Position numbers and translations under genes: made by a program
NCBI GenBank assembly: GCA_003640385.1
Contig: RCAB01000179.1
Span: 51,635-115,634, forward strand
From: Setaria digitata
Lineage: Eukaryota; Nematoda; Chromadorea; Rhabditida; Setariidae
Direction of reading: 5' to 3'
Length of the DNA stretch: 64,000 nt
The notes under the pieces: model-generated
What the model saw: the letters and a program-made list of their open reading frames with translations, nothing else
Database searches by the model: none
What the model was told of the DNA's origin: nothing
Shown: one piece after another, positions 1-11,956 of the stretch
How the letters are laid out: each line of letters begins with the position of its first letter
Numbering within the stretch: the first letter of the stretch is position 1

Positions 1-1539
1 TTGTAGGGTTAACTACAGTCAATAACATAAACCAGTAATATTCTTTGTAATGGTATACATACGAATTTCCCGACAACAAAGAAGGAGTAATTTTAGTCAA
101 TCAACCGACAGATATTATCCAACAATTTTTCAAATGCATAGCACAAAAAAGTGTAGACATCTTGGATACTAATCAGAACAACTCGTAGTAAATGAGTAAA
201 ATCAATACCATTTTAAAATTAAGAAATTCGTGAAAGCAAAAAGGAGTTATGGAATTGCACTACACTAGTGAAACAACGATTTGGACCCTTCTACACATTG
301 AAATAAATAAAAATAAGGAGGTAAATGGGAAATAAAATGATTACTCTACCAAATGTTTAATTCACTACGAACGAATGACTAGTATTAACTTATGTAATCG
401 ATTTTCGATACTTGACCTAACTTATGCGGTATACTGTATTCCCCATAACGCTCATTCCTTCTTAAATGTTCCCTAAAATCTTTGCCATGAATAATTCATC
501 ACTTATGACTGCCATGAAATACTGAGCGACAACATCCAACAACATCACTAGCCGCATCCTCCGTTAATTATAGCACCGAAGTTAATTTCCACAAATTTAG
601 CAAATTTTTAACATGAACAAAGCGAATCACGCAATATTCTGGAAGAACAGAGACGGCGCAAAAGATAAAAAGTGGTACTTCGTAGACTGGATGATGTATT
701 TTGGTCAGCATTATTTCACTGTAAAAATTGAGCGCTGCTGTAGCATAGTCGTTATGCATGTTCAGAGGTCAACTGTTTTCTAGTACTTAATGAATGATGA
801 CTAACTTTAACATAGTAAATATCGTTTGGTTAATTTGAAAAGTACTGTAGGCTCTCACCCTGTAACCTGGGTCACATTAATGCTAGGAAACTAGTATAAT
901 ACCGTCAGTAAAGTACTGCACTAAAATGCTAATGCTAATATTTGAATGAAAAACTGAAAGGAAAAAACGTGGAATGAAAGAAATAAGTAATGGATGCTTA
1001 ATGAACAGGTAACATTTTGCTGCCCTCCTCTGTGCATCTAGCCCCATACATCTACACGCATGCATGCAACACTTAAATATCACCTCAAATCTAAAATTAT
1101 TTGCTTTACATTTAAATATCAATATAATAGCGAAAAGAAAAAGACGAGAAGGAAATAAAGCAACGAGAATTACTTACATATCCAACAAACGCGTAATGTA
1201 GAGTTGTGCGTGCGTGCGTGTAATCGACGCAATTACAGGAAAAGCAGATGATATCTCCGGATAGTGCGTTGTCCGAAGCAATTAATCAATCTTTTTTTTT
1301 TTTTTCTTTTTTTTTTTTTTAGGAAGAACACGCAGTCTCAGATGATTGCTGCTCTGTTTGCATCGATTTCAGGGCCAAGTTGACTTCAGATCACGTACCT
1401 ACGTGTAATGCTACTAATGCTAATATTGGTTAAGAAAAAGAAATTCCACGCATCCCACACGCCTCGACACAATGCAAAGACAAATAATACGAACCGTCCC
1501 GGAAAAGAAATGAAACCAGCTGAGAAATTTCCCTTCTCT

Positions 1540-1975
1540 CTCCACTTCACTAGCACACTTACCCTCTCTTTCTCCACCCCTGTCCCTTCCCCCGATGCAT
1601 CTCCCCCGCCCTTCGCACCCCCCAATCCCGATACAACTCCCCCGCCCTTCGCACTCCCAAAATCTCGATACATCCCCCCTTCGATGCATCTCCTCCGCTT
1701 TTCCATCTCCCTTTCAGTGGACCTTTCTCCCTCTCTCATCACATTCCCCGCATCCTTTCCCTCTCGCTATCCCAGTGCATCCCTCATATCCCTCCCCTCC
1801 CCTCCCCTTTTCCCCCACTCTCCAACATATCTTTCTCTTATCACCTTTCCCGCTTCCCTTTCCTCTCACCATCCCAGTGCATTCCTCATATCCCTCCCCT
1901 CCTCTTCGCCCTCCCCTCATCTTCAACACACTCCGCCGCCCCCGCTCTCCCCCTCGTTTTGTCAGGCCTAAATGC
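1540..1975. repeat. Pyrimidine-rich GC island with degenerate internal repeats
   Basis: About 430 bases of almost uninterrupted C/T on the top strand. Internal units are related: for example, a block containing 'cccagtgcat' followed by 'cctcatatccctcccctcc' appears twice about 95 bases apart (near 1770 and 1875). Few A residues mean few stop codons, so long Pro/Ser-rich open frames arise on both strands without implying coding. A similar tract lies at 62160-62590. Confidence 0.7.
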
Positions 1976-2555
1976 AGTACAGTAACCTCATTTCGATGTC
2001 ACTGCGTATCGCCACGTCACCTTGAGCTGATACGAAGTTGAAGATACCCTGAAAGTTGGCGCACTATTCAAAAGTGGGTAAAAAAGCCTTTGAATTTGAA
2101 AATTTCAATTTCTGAGTGGGGTAGGGGTTGGGGGAGGAGGAAGAGCCAAAAAACTGAAGGCGATTACATTGGAAGTGCATCATATTTTAAAATTAACAAA
2201 TTACAATTGAGGTATTAATTCTTGCAAATATTAAAAAACTTTCAATGGAAGCAAAAAAACAAACACATTTCGTCAAGAAATTTTCAAGTTGGAAAGATTT
2301 TGAATTTTTGGAAAGAATGTGAAAAAGTTAAAGTTAGTGAAAAAAGAAAAGTTACGTACGAATTTCAAATATTTGATTGCAGAGGAGGGAAGAATTTGAT
2401 CAGGTAAATATATGAATGACGAAAAAAAAAAAGGCGGAAAATATTTTCGAATGTACAGAATTGCTTGCATGTGAGGTCAAGTTCAAAGGAGGTTAAAGGT
2501 CGAAGGGAGGGATAAGAAAAAGAGTAGACGAAAGTACAGAAGAAGTATTGTAGCA

Positions 2556-2610
2556 GAGAGGGAGAGGGAGAGGGAGAGAGGGGGAGAGAGAGAGAGAGAG
2601 AGAGAGGGAG
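2556..2610. repeat. GA microsatellite
   Basis: A purine run dominated by GA/GGGA units. It sits just upstream of the LRR-Ig gene start at 2733, so it may fall in the promoter or outron. Confidence 0.8.
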
Positions 2611-2732
2611 GGATATTTTCAAGTAATGAGGAGTAAGACCTGAGAAGTGGTTACGTTGACCTCTGGCCCACTGTGTTATTTCATCAGTGTTCAATCAGTG
2701 TCTCTCAGTTGATCAGCTAGCGAGGAAATTCA

Positions 2733-4959
2733 ATGTTGTTTTTCCTTCTTTCTCTCCTATTTCTTCCACTCGTACGTGTGTCATCTGATCGTAATGTCAC
2801 GTCGAATTTCACGTCATATACCGAATCATGCCGTAATTATTCCATCGAAGACGTGATTACTATGAATTGTTCGCATTCGATGCTGCAACAATTTTCACCG
2901 TTGGCAGTTGTTCGAAATTCGAGCATTAATGAATTTACCGCTTCGGAAATTGTCAGTTTAGACATTTCATATAATAAATTGGAAAATTTGCCGGATTTTC
3001 ATCATTTTGTTCACCTGAAACGGTTGAATTTGGAATACAATCGGATTTATAGCATTCCACATGAGGCATTCACATCTTTACGTTCACTGGAAGAGGTCAA
3101 TTTGTCGCACAATTGGATTTCTCAAATTTCCGAAAATGCTTTCAAAAATTTACGAACACTGCGGAAAATCAGTCTGGACGGGAATTATTTAGAAACTTTA
3201 CCGTCATCAGTGGATATGCACACTGTACAGGAACTTTATCTCAATGATAATCTTATCAGAACTGTTCCCTCAGAACTGTTGATTTTTCCAAATCTTACAA
3301 CACTTTCACTTGCCAACAATAAAATCTCTTTTATGCAATCAAAAGCACTCATCAACTGTTATAAATTGGAAAATTTGAATTTGGCCCAAAATTATTTCCA
3401 TGAAGTACCACGTGAGATTCTACAGAATGTTGCATCAACGTTGATTAAGTTAAATCTCAGTTCAACACCCATTATGATGATTAAAGATGGTGATTTTGCT
3501 AACTTAAGTGCTATCCAGGAGATCGATTTATCCAGTATGTTTTATTTTTCATTAAGATTCCCTAAAATTTAATAAACTTTATATTTGACTGTTCGATGAA
3601 TATAAGCTAAACATGCAATAATTTTACCGTTCAGTGATCCATTCATGCTTTCATTAATTAATTAGCTAAGAATCTAAGATATAACCAGTTGAGACTTCTC
3701 AGTTTTTCGTCAAACTTTCATTTAATCATCCAGATCAAGTGCCATCATTTATATTCTGTGACAGATCGAATTTTAATTCGGACGACGTATTTGTCCTCAT
3801 TTAAATTGTCTTCTGCCAAAAAAGAAAAAAATCTTAGACAAATTCACTCTCAAATTATTTTACAGATACCAAAATAACGATTATAGAGGAAAATTCGTTC
3901 TGGAATCTTCCGAAGTTGGTGAAACTTTACCTGAACGACAATTCCGAACTGAAGCATCTTTATTATGGTGCATTCCGGTCACTCCCATCACTCTCCCTCA
4001 TTCATCTTCATAACTGCAAGCTGACCGGATTACATGACCTCAGTCAGGAATTGCTGCCATCTTTGCAACATTTATCTCTTAATGGTAATCCGCTACTTTG
4101 CGACTGCAATCTAATCTGGCTTCAACGTAACCGACATATTGTGATGGACCGAGAAGAATTAACCTGTTTCAATATCAGTAATGATAAGCGATATCAGAAC
4201 TTGGACAATTTTGAAATTGCGGAACATTGCTCACCACGAATAATTAACGTACCAGATGAAGTTGTCATTATGAAAGGTGAGAGACTATTTCTGAGATGTG
4301 ATGCGATTGGTAATCCTGAACCAGCGATTCTGTGGCTCGATGAAGCAGATGGTGGTGAATTTTCGAACGGACGATTCTTGATGATTGAACGGATCAACAG
4401 GGATCAAACCGGTTTCTATCGTTGTGTAGCACATTCAGAATTCGGTTTAACAGAAGCGAAAATTTTTGTCAATGTCATTCCAAATCTTAACTTAGAGGTG
4501 CTTCGCATTAATTCAACAGTAGCAAAAGCAATTTGGCATGGTATGCTTCCATATGAAACATCCAGATTTCATGTTCGTCTTCGTGACAATTTGATCGAAC
4601 TGTTACAAGATGTCGAAAATTACGGCGATGAAATAGTAACTTATTTTCAATCGGAAATATTCTCGGACACATTCGAACTTTGTCTTATGATTGATGCGAC
4701 AGAATTAATGTGCGCTAATTTCGACACTCGTGACAGAAATAACTATCGATTAATGCTTATGAAATTTTCACATTTTGCATATTCTATCATCTTCATTGCT
4801 TATATCTATATCTTTTACATTGCATATAATCTAAAATTGAAATGTGAACAGTCTGCTGAAAATGATGCAATTAAAAAAGTGAATGTAACAGTATTTGCGG
4901 AAAAAGAACCAAAATTTTACCGTTCAAGTGCTTTAGCTATTGAAATTTTAGAGCGATGA
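2733..4959 (+). CDS. LRR-Ig transmembrane receptor, IGLR-like
   Basis: Two exons, 2733-3534 and 3866-4959, give 631 aa. The GT..ACAG intron splits one leucine-rich repeat, and splicing restores its consensus (DLSNTKI), which supports the junction. Visible parts: hydrophobic signal peptide (1-18), about 12 LRRs (roughly 70-340), an LRR C-terminal cap with CDC (341-389), one Ig domain with paired cysteines near 412 and 454 and a Y-x-C signature (391-471), a weak FN3-like stretch, one membrane segment (568-590) and a short cytoplasmic tail. From family knowledge, this layout matches nematode IGLR and insect Kekkon/LRIG-type cell-surface proteins used in adhesion or receptor modulation. The ligand is unknown. 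The start is the first Met before the signal peptide. An AATAAA lies at 5156-5161. Confidence 0.87.
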
Positions 4960-7239
4960 AAATCAAAATTATCAATTAATGCATATTTCAAATGAAATCC
5001 CTCAATAGTGCAAGTTTGTTATTGTTATTGTATTGTTCGTAGTAACTCAATTCTTTTTTTTTTTTTTTTTCTTGAAATTTACATTGATAGTTTGAAACGC
5101 TTTTGTAACTTGCTCTCATTCTTCCAAATTTGATGTATTTTGGCAGTGAAGTATGAATAAAATTTTGAACACATTTTTTTCTGAAATTTCAATACTAGAT
5201 ATGAAAATTTCTTAGCACAAATGATAATTTTTGATTTTATACGAAGAAAAAAACAAGGAAAAATTTTTAAGTAAAAGAAAAAAAAAATATTAAACTTATT
5301 CTTTGTTGAGAATTTATTTTAATTAATCAAATAAAATGCTATTTTTATACAATGATGCATAAGATTTACCTTTTCTCCACACATATCGGTAAATATGTAC
5401 GCAGAAAGAGCACGTAAAAAAAAAAGGACAAGGTATTTTCATTCTTAAGCAATACAATTGTTCTAATGTTAGCTTCTAATTATGATATTATAGTAATTAG
5501 CTAAATATGAAAATTAATCAGAAGTTTCCATATTTCCAATTCGTAATTCTAGAAATAGAAACATGAAAATACCAATTTCTATTTATTTTTCAAATTTTGA
5601 CTAATTACGTATCTCTTCATAATTCCATCCTAAATAGTTGGTTATAATACTCTTCAAGATTGCCACTTTTGATCTAATCAGAATATTAGCAAGAAATGAA
5701 GCTAACTGTTTATACTATAGCCTTTCGCATCTTTTTCTCATTTTTCTTTTTTTGGATCATTACAATTAAATAGAGTAATTAAGTACTAAGATAATATAAG
5801 ATGATATAATTAAGATGGGATTAAAATAATAAAATTACTACACTGATAGGATGATTAATTGGATCAATTAATATTATCTATAAGATATTATGCTACACGT
5901 GCTGTGGTGATCCCTTTACGCCACGTATTAAGTATTACGTTGTAAATATAGTTATAAGCTAAAAAGTATCGCATGGAGGAAACTCATGATGCATTAATAC
6001 ACGTACACACGTAAACACATACGTGTATCGACATAAAAATCTATGATGCACGTGACTACCAATCAAGGTACGTAATTAGTTCATTTAAAATGTGATTACT
6101 CAACCCTTTAAAAGAACATTATCGTAATAGTCTTTTGAAAAATTATCATATTTTCTTCCATTTCATTATTAAATTTGGGCCAAGATTAAATGTGTTATTA
6201 ATTAAGATTGTGTGAAATTTAGAATTGCAGACTGAAAGTGCAATGAAAAACAAGCAAATTAAGCTTGAAATTATCGAAATGTCTTATTTATGAGCAGCAA
6301 ATGAACGGAATTTTCGGCATGAAATATTCCTAAAAAAATTAAATACAATGAATAGTAATAAAATTATAGTAGAAAAAAGAAAGAGAAATAAGAATGTAAA
6401 AATTCGATCAAAACTTTCTAAGTTTTTGAATTTCTGAACTGCCACAATAGAAATACTCTCACAAATAATTCATTTTACCATTACTGATTTTAAATTTCAC
6501 TTTAACTTTTCTCTTTTAGACAGTTTTACAAATCAAAGGAAAAAAAAGAAAATTAGCAGAAATTTAACAGTGCAGAATTGAATTAATTAAGAGAAATGAG
6601 GAGAAATGATTAGAATATTTAGTAAAGAATGCAATAAAATGTAGTAAAATTCATTTTATTTTTATACTTCTTTGGCTATATAGCAATACAGTACTAGGCT
6701 TTTTTTAACGCTTCATCTCCAAAAGAAAGCCCTTTTAATCATTTCAACAAATATCTCAATGCATTTTGCTAATTAATAAATAAGAAATGAGTGCATTTTA
6801 TTATGGAAATTTTATTGAATATCTCAATGTTACTCTTGTAGTTCTAAAAAATGTCTTGCTCCTTTAATTAATTAATAAGTCGCATTAATCAATTCAAAAC
6901 TTATTCTATCAATTTAATTAATAAATAAATTAAATTTAAACAGTATCCAAATTCTTGACCTAAACTCTTGAACTAATGTAGATCATTATTTCACTAAATA
7001 TTTTAATCCATGCGATAAAAAAAAAAAAAAAAAAAAAAGAAGGTGAATAAAAGAGATAAGCATAATGTTATGAATATGCATGATGACAAGAAATAGAAGC
7101 CATTTCAAAACTGAAAAATTTTTTTTTTCTTTTATAAAATTGCAAAAGCACTACAGTAGAGAAAGCAATAAATTATCTTTGTACAATTCATTTTAAATTT
7201 ACAAAAAATTGATAAAAAATCAAGAATTACTTGAGAAGT
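4960..7239. other. Intergenic DNA between convergent genes
   Basis: No coding exon seen. It is AT-rich with many homopolymers. The only notable block is about 5895-6055, where ACGTG/CACGTG motifs cluster. The LRR-Ig gene ends to the left and the minus-strand zinc-finger gene ends to the right, so the stretch holds both 3' regions. Confidence 0.6.
5156..5161 (+). promoter_or_regulatory. Polyadenylation signal of the LRR-Ig gene
   Basis: AATAAA about 200 bases after the stop codon at 4957-4959, in a T-rich context. Confidence 0.6.
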
Positions 7240-10200
7240 TTATGATTCTACAGTTGGATGACATTTTTTAATATGCTTTTGAAGATGAATTCGACGTTGA
7301 AACATTTCTTCGCACGTTGGACAAACATAATTGCATTGCGTATTATGAATATCGGAATGAACACGTAAGTCATTCCGACGTACAAAACGTTTCTCACACT
7401 GATCACATTTATACCTTTAAACAATGAACACGTTTGAGAAATTTTTGACAAGCATAAATTTCAATTAACATTAAAATAATTATTTTTACGGATAGAATTG
7501 GTATATCTAATAATTAATGTAAGCATAATGTTAACGAAATTTTTGACAGAAGATAGAAATGCATATTTTTGGTAGTTAAAAAAAAAAAATTAGAAGTAAT
7601 TANTTAGAATTAAAAATAATTTATTAGCCGAATAAGAATGAACGTACGGTCTAATGTGAGTNAATTAGAAGTAATTAAAAATAATTTATTAGCCGAATAA
7701 GAATGAACGTACGGTCTAATGTGAGTGTGAATGGAACAAATATGTGCCGTTAAAGCCTAAAATATATTTTAATAAATTTAACATTTTAGCAAAAAAAAAA
7801 AAACCCTTTTCAAAATATATTGTCTACGTAAAGTTACACGTCAAATACATGACAGCGTATACGATTTTTACTTCACACATTTTAACAACTGTGTGTAATA
7901 CATAACAATTAAATATGCTATTTGATATTTAAATAGTTAGTAAATTTTCAAACTAATGAAGAAGGAAGAAAAAGTTAGACAAAAGCTGAAATTAATTATT
8001 GATAATTACTAAAACATTATCACCTTGGAGCATTTGAAGCCAGGATGTGTGCACTGTTTATAGGGACATAGGTAAACGTAGTTTAGGTGTCGCATCATAA
8101 CGTGACGACGTAAGCAACCTTGTCGTCCGAATACTGCCGAACATTTCGTGCATTTAAATGGACGTAAATTTCTGAAATTTTTTTTGAAAAAGTTATTTAA
8201 CAAATGAAAACTAAAATAGTTTTAATTTTTTTAGTGAAAATTTTGCCTGAAAAAAAATTGTTCAAATTAATTTTATCAGTCAAAATTATCATTTTCTTGA
8301 AGAGTTCAAAAAAAAAAAAAGAAAGGAATTTAGCAAAGGAATCCATTTTTTTTTTCCTCTTAATGATAATACAACAATTAAATTTTGTTGGTTGTTAATT
8401 TAAAAGAAACGAAGGTTTTCTTTTAAATTTAAAAAATTATTTACAAACAAAAGTTAAAAAAAAAAAAAGCGAACAAATGTATGATAGCAATATGTTCACG
8501 TAGTAATGAAGCAGTTGGAAATTCCTTTTGGCAAGTTTCACATTTCGGTCGTCGACGTACTTCATGTTGTCGCTTCTGATGCTTCTGAACGGCATCAAAA
8601 GTTCGAAATATCTGCAAAAATTCGTTCATTAATTAATTAATTAATTGCTTAATTTGACGCTCATTCACAAACTACTCATTTATTTAATTTAATAAAATTA
8701 TAACATTTCATGCATCTCTTCTCCATTACTTATCGTTATTGTAATTTAAAAATTGAAAAAGAACAAAATTTTTCATTTTTTTTTTTTTTACAATTTTCAT
8801 AGCATAACATTTCGTTAAATATTTGTAAAAATTAAAAATTTCGTATCATTTTTTTTTTTTTTTTATTCAAAGAATATTTTGTTGAATATTTTTAGAAATT
8901 AATTCGTTAATTTTTATTTCGTTCTATTTTTTTTTTTTTTTCGAATTGTTCAGAAACAAAAAACAAATCTAGTTTAAAATTTTAATATGTATTAAAAGAA
9001 AAAAAAAAAACGAATTAATATTTTTAATTTTTACAATTAGTAAGTAAAATTGCAATAATACAAATAATAAGTAAAATTAATACAAATAATAAGTAACAAT
9101 AATAAGTAAAATTGCAATAATACAAATATATAAATGAATTATATTTCATCAACTTTTCATCTTTTTTTTTTTTTTTTTAAACTTACTTTTTTTCTTTTGC
9201 TATAGATATATATTTATCATACGATATTTGTGAAGAATTAATTTTTTTTTTTTTTTTTGTAAATTCAACTAAATATTGTTACTTACATACGTACGTAAAA
9301 TACGCACCGTATTGCATTTCAAACATCGATAACGTTTTCCACGTCGTCGTTTCGTATATGCTTCATTATTTGGATGATAAAGTAATAGATGTGTTTGTAT
9401 ATTGTGCTTTAGCGTAAAGGCACTATCACAAATATCACAAAGATATTGCTTATTGCGAAAACGTTTATATTTTTGTCGATCACTTATCGGTGATATGCTA
9501 CGTTGCTTTGAAACAATGAATATTTCCTGCAAATCAATGGATAAGTTTATTTTCATTATTTTCAAAAGAAAACAACAGATATAGAACACGTGATAAGGTA
9601 GCGTATATGACGTAAAAAACAAAAAAAAAAAAATCTGTTATATTATGTACTTCATATCTTCTGTACTTCTCATACGTTATGCTTCCTTTTCTCTTCACTC
9701 TGAACGATTAGCATTTTTTACTAGCATTTTTTTTTTTTTTTTTTTTTATTAGCATTTATTTCATTTTTTTTTTTTTAAATTTTATAGTAAATAAGAAGTA
9801 ACAAGAAGTAACCTCAACATCATCGTGTACATTTCTTGATGCAACATCATCAATGTTAACCGTTTGCAAAACTGTTTGATCATTCTTCTGATTGGATTCT
9901 GATTCCGTCAATTTAACATTCATTTGTTCGCTAAATAAAATAGATGCTGATGATTAAAGCATAATAAGCATCGTTTAAAATTACTGTCAGATAACAGTTA
10001 TTAAGGTAGGCATCGATTCAAAATTGTTATCAGGTGATGTTATCAAAGAGAAGTATCATTTTAAAATAGTTATCATTACTATCAGCTGATATTCACAAGT
10101 CTAATAATGGTAACAAAGAAGTTATGCGAGGAAGTTAGCTCACAAAATAGACACAATTAATTAATTATTTTCTCTTTTGCAATTTTTTTTTTTTTTTTTT

Positions 10201-11956
10201 AACAAATTTGTCGCATAAATTTTATAGTAAATAATTACAATTTGAACAGTAAAAATAATATTTCATTTTATTTTTAATAAAAATAAAATTCATGATTTTC
10301 TTTTAGAAAAATAGAAAAGGATTTTAATAGCTCATAATTGCACCAAAATTTAATAACTGATATTTAATTTTTGCAGCTAAGCTTTCCTTTTCATTAATAT
10401 TATATATATCACACTCATGTTATCGTCGTAAAAAAAAAAAAAATACCAAAACATAGTATTTTTTAATTAACAAACATTAATTTTATTAGAAAATTATTAA
10501 TTAAGCCAGTATGAAATGAAAATAATATGAATGAAGTAAGTAATGATAACATGTCAAATTTATCAAAAGCTAATATTGTTAACATACTGTTTGGATAAAT
10601 TCTGACTGATAACGCCTGATTGTTGCTGGTCAGATTTCGATTCCACTTTTACAGAATCATTTTCCGAACAATTTGAGGTTATTTCTAATTTGCAATTTGC
10701 ATATTGATAATAGTAATCATTATGCAAGTTAAAAATTTCATCAATCATAAAATCCATTGTTGTTTTATTGAATCCATCCTTCTGATGTATTTTTACCCGT
10801 GACTGAGGAATTTCATGATACGGACAATACACATCTAGAAGTGAATTTTATGTAATTAATTAATTTGTTCTATTATTTATTTGCGGCACTAATTTTTACT
10901 GCTGGAAAAGTACATAGCAATAAAACTGTCGTGGATTGATATTTAAAGACAGAAACTAAATTGATATTGCATACTTTCTTGTTGTTTTTTATGAAAAATC
11001 AGAAATAAAACTAAAATTTTTGTATAAATTAAATCAATGTAAATCGATTTCATCATTTTTTTTTTTTTTAATTATTATTGCTATTGGAGTAGTTCAATGT
11101 GAGTTTTCATTGAAATGAAATCTTCGATTTCAAATCTGAATTTATTTTACAAAACAAAAAAAAAAAAAAAAGAGAACTACGTTTCACATTTTTTATTGGC
11201 AATAATTAATATAATTACTAGTAACTTCAGTGGTGATGTTGTGATAATCAATGGCAAAAGTTCAAAGGTTAATAGAAATGTAAAAAAAAAAAAAAAAAAA
11301 AAAAAAAGGTAAGATTAGTCTAACCATGAACTATATTATTTGCTAACTGTCAATTCTCAATGTTCATTGAATAAATTCATAAAATCAGTAAAACTTAACA
11401 TGTTCTAGTAAACTTAACACAAGAAAAAGCTTGAAAATAAGAGAAATATCACCAAAAAAAAAAAAAAAGAGATTTGAACAAACTATTTTTATATGGGAGG
11501 AAAAAAATTAGCTATCATAAGCTCCTGTTATAAATTATCTAAACTCATAGCATCTTATCAGTTACTTCATAATTTTATTCCTCCATCAATTATATTTCTC
11601 TAACATGCACTCGTCAAATTAATTTTAATTTCAATTAAAATAATTAATACTAAACTAGGTTTTTATTCTAGATGTAGTAGCAGTTCAAAAATTAACAAAA
11701 AAAACAAATATTCAAAGAGGCTAACAAGATCAATCTAATGATGGAAAATAAATTATTTGCTAGCAAAATGAGAAGAAAAAAAAACAGTAAAAGTGATAAT
11801 AATAGTGATAAACAAATGTTCATTACCTTCAATACAATAGAAGCATAATTCATCATAGGTGGATGGTTCATCGAAAAATTCACCAATACATTTGCTAATT
11901 TGAAATGACAAATTCTCCTCGTCATTGTGACAACCACCGTACCATTCAGATGACAT
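7240..11956 (-). CDS. C2H2 zinc-finger protein, seven fingers
   Basis: Eight exons on the minus strand: 11827-11956, 10588-10834, 9813-9930, 9308-9526, 8475-8611, 8024-8171, 7713-7756, 7240-7414. Together 405 aa. The N-terminal ~190 residues are acidic/serine-rich, with a Cys-rich start (CFYC, then CPYH). Fingers follow at about 195-216, 233-254, 262-283, 291-312, 319-343 (atypical C-x4-C), 351-371 and 379-400. Using the GTGCGT donor after 9308 gives finger 2 the classic C-x2-C-x12-H-x4-H spacing; the GTAAGT donor 21 bases downstream would break it. The linker before finger 4 (LNLRPFK) has the usual length. Role by family: nuclear, probably DNA-binding; no target can be inferred. Exon 7 overlaps an assembly duplication (partial second copy at 7612-7661). 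Confidence 0.87.
7603..7727. repeat. Direct duplication at n-marked assembly joins
   Basis: A ~50-base block at 7612-7661 is repeated at about 7677-7726, with single n characters at 7603 and 7662. The copied segment includes the 3' half of exon 7 of the zinc-finger gene and its donor. The position of the n bases suggests two overlapping contig ends that were not merged. Confidence 0.8.

Larger units (their letters stand above)
1..2732. other. Intergenic or upstream DNA, no supported gene
   Basis: I see no credible coding exon here. The first ~1.1 kb looks less AT-rich than most of the window and has only short random open frames; it could be intron or flank of a gene to the left. A pyrimidine-rich GC island occupies about 1540-1975. 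A G-rich run (three runs of four or five G) is at 2116-2140, and a GA microsatellite is at about 2556-2610, roughly 120 bases upstream of the LRR-Ig start codon. The long open frames across the GC island are low-complexity and are not called. Confidence 0.6.

Noticed and set aside
1408..2041. Long Pro/Ser-rich open frames on both strands
   Set aside because: They come from a pyrimidine-rich tract with few A bases, hence few stops. Several frames are open at once, and there is no splice or start context.
9287..9307. Use of the GTAAGT donor at 9281-9286 for the zinc-finger exon
   Set aside because: It keeps the frame but gives 19 residues between Cys2 and His1; the GTGCGT donor gives the canonical 12.
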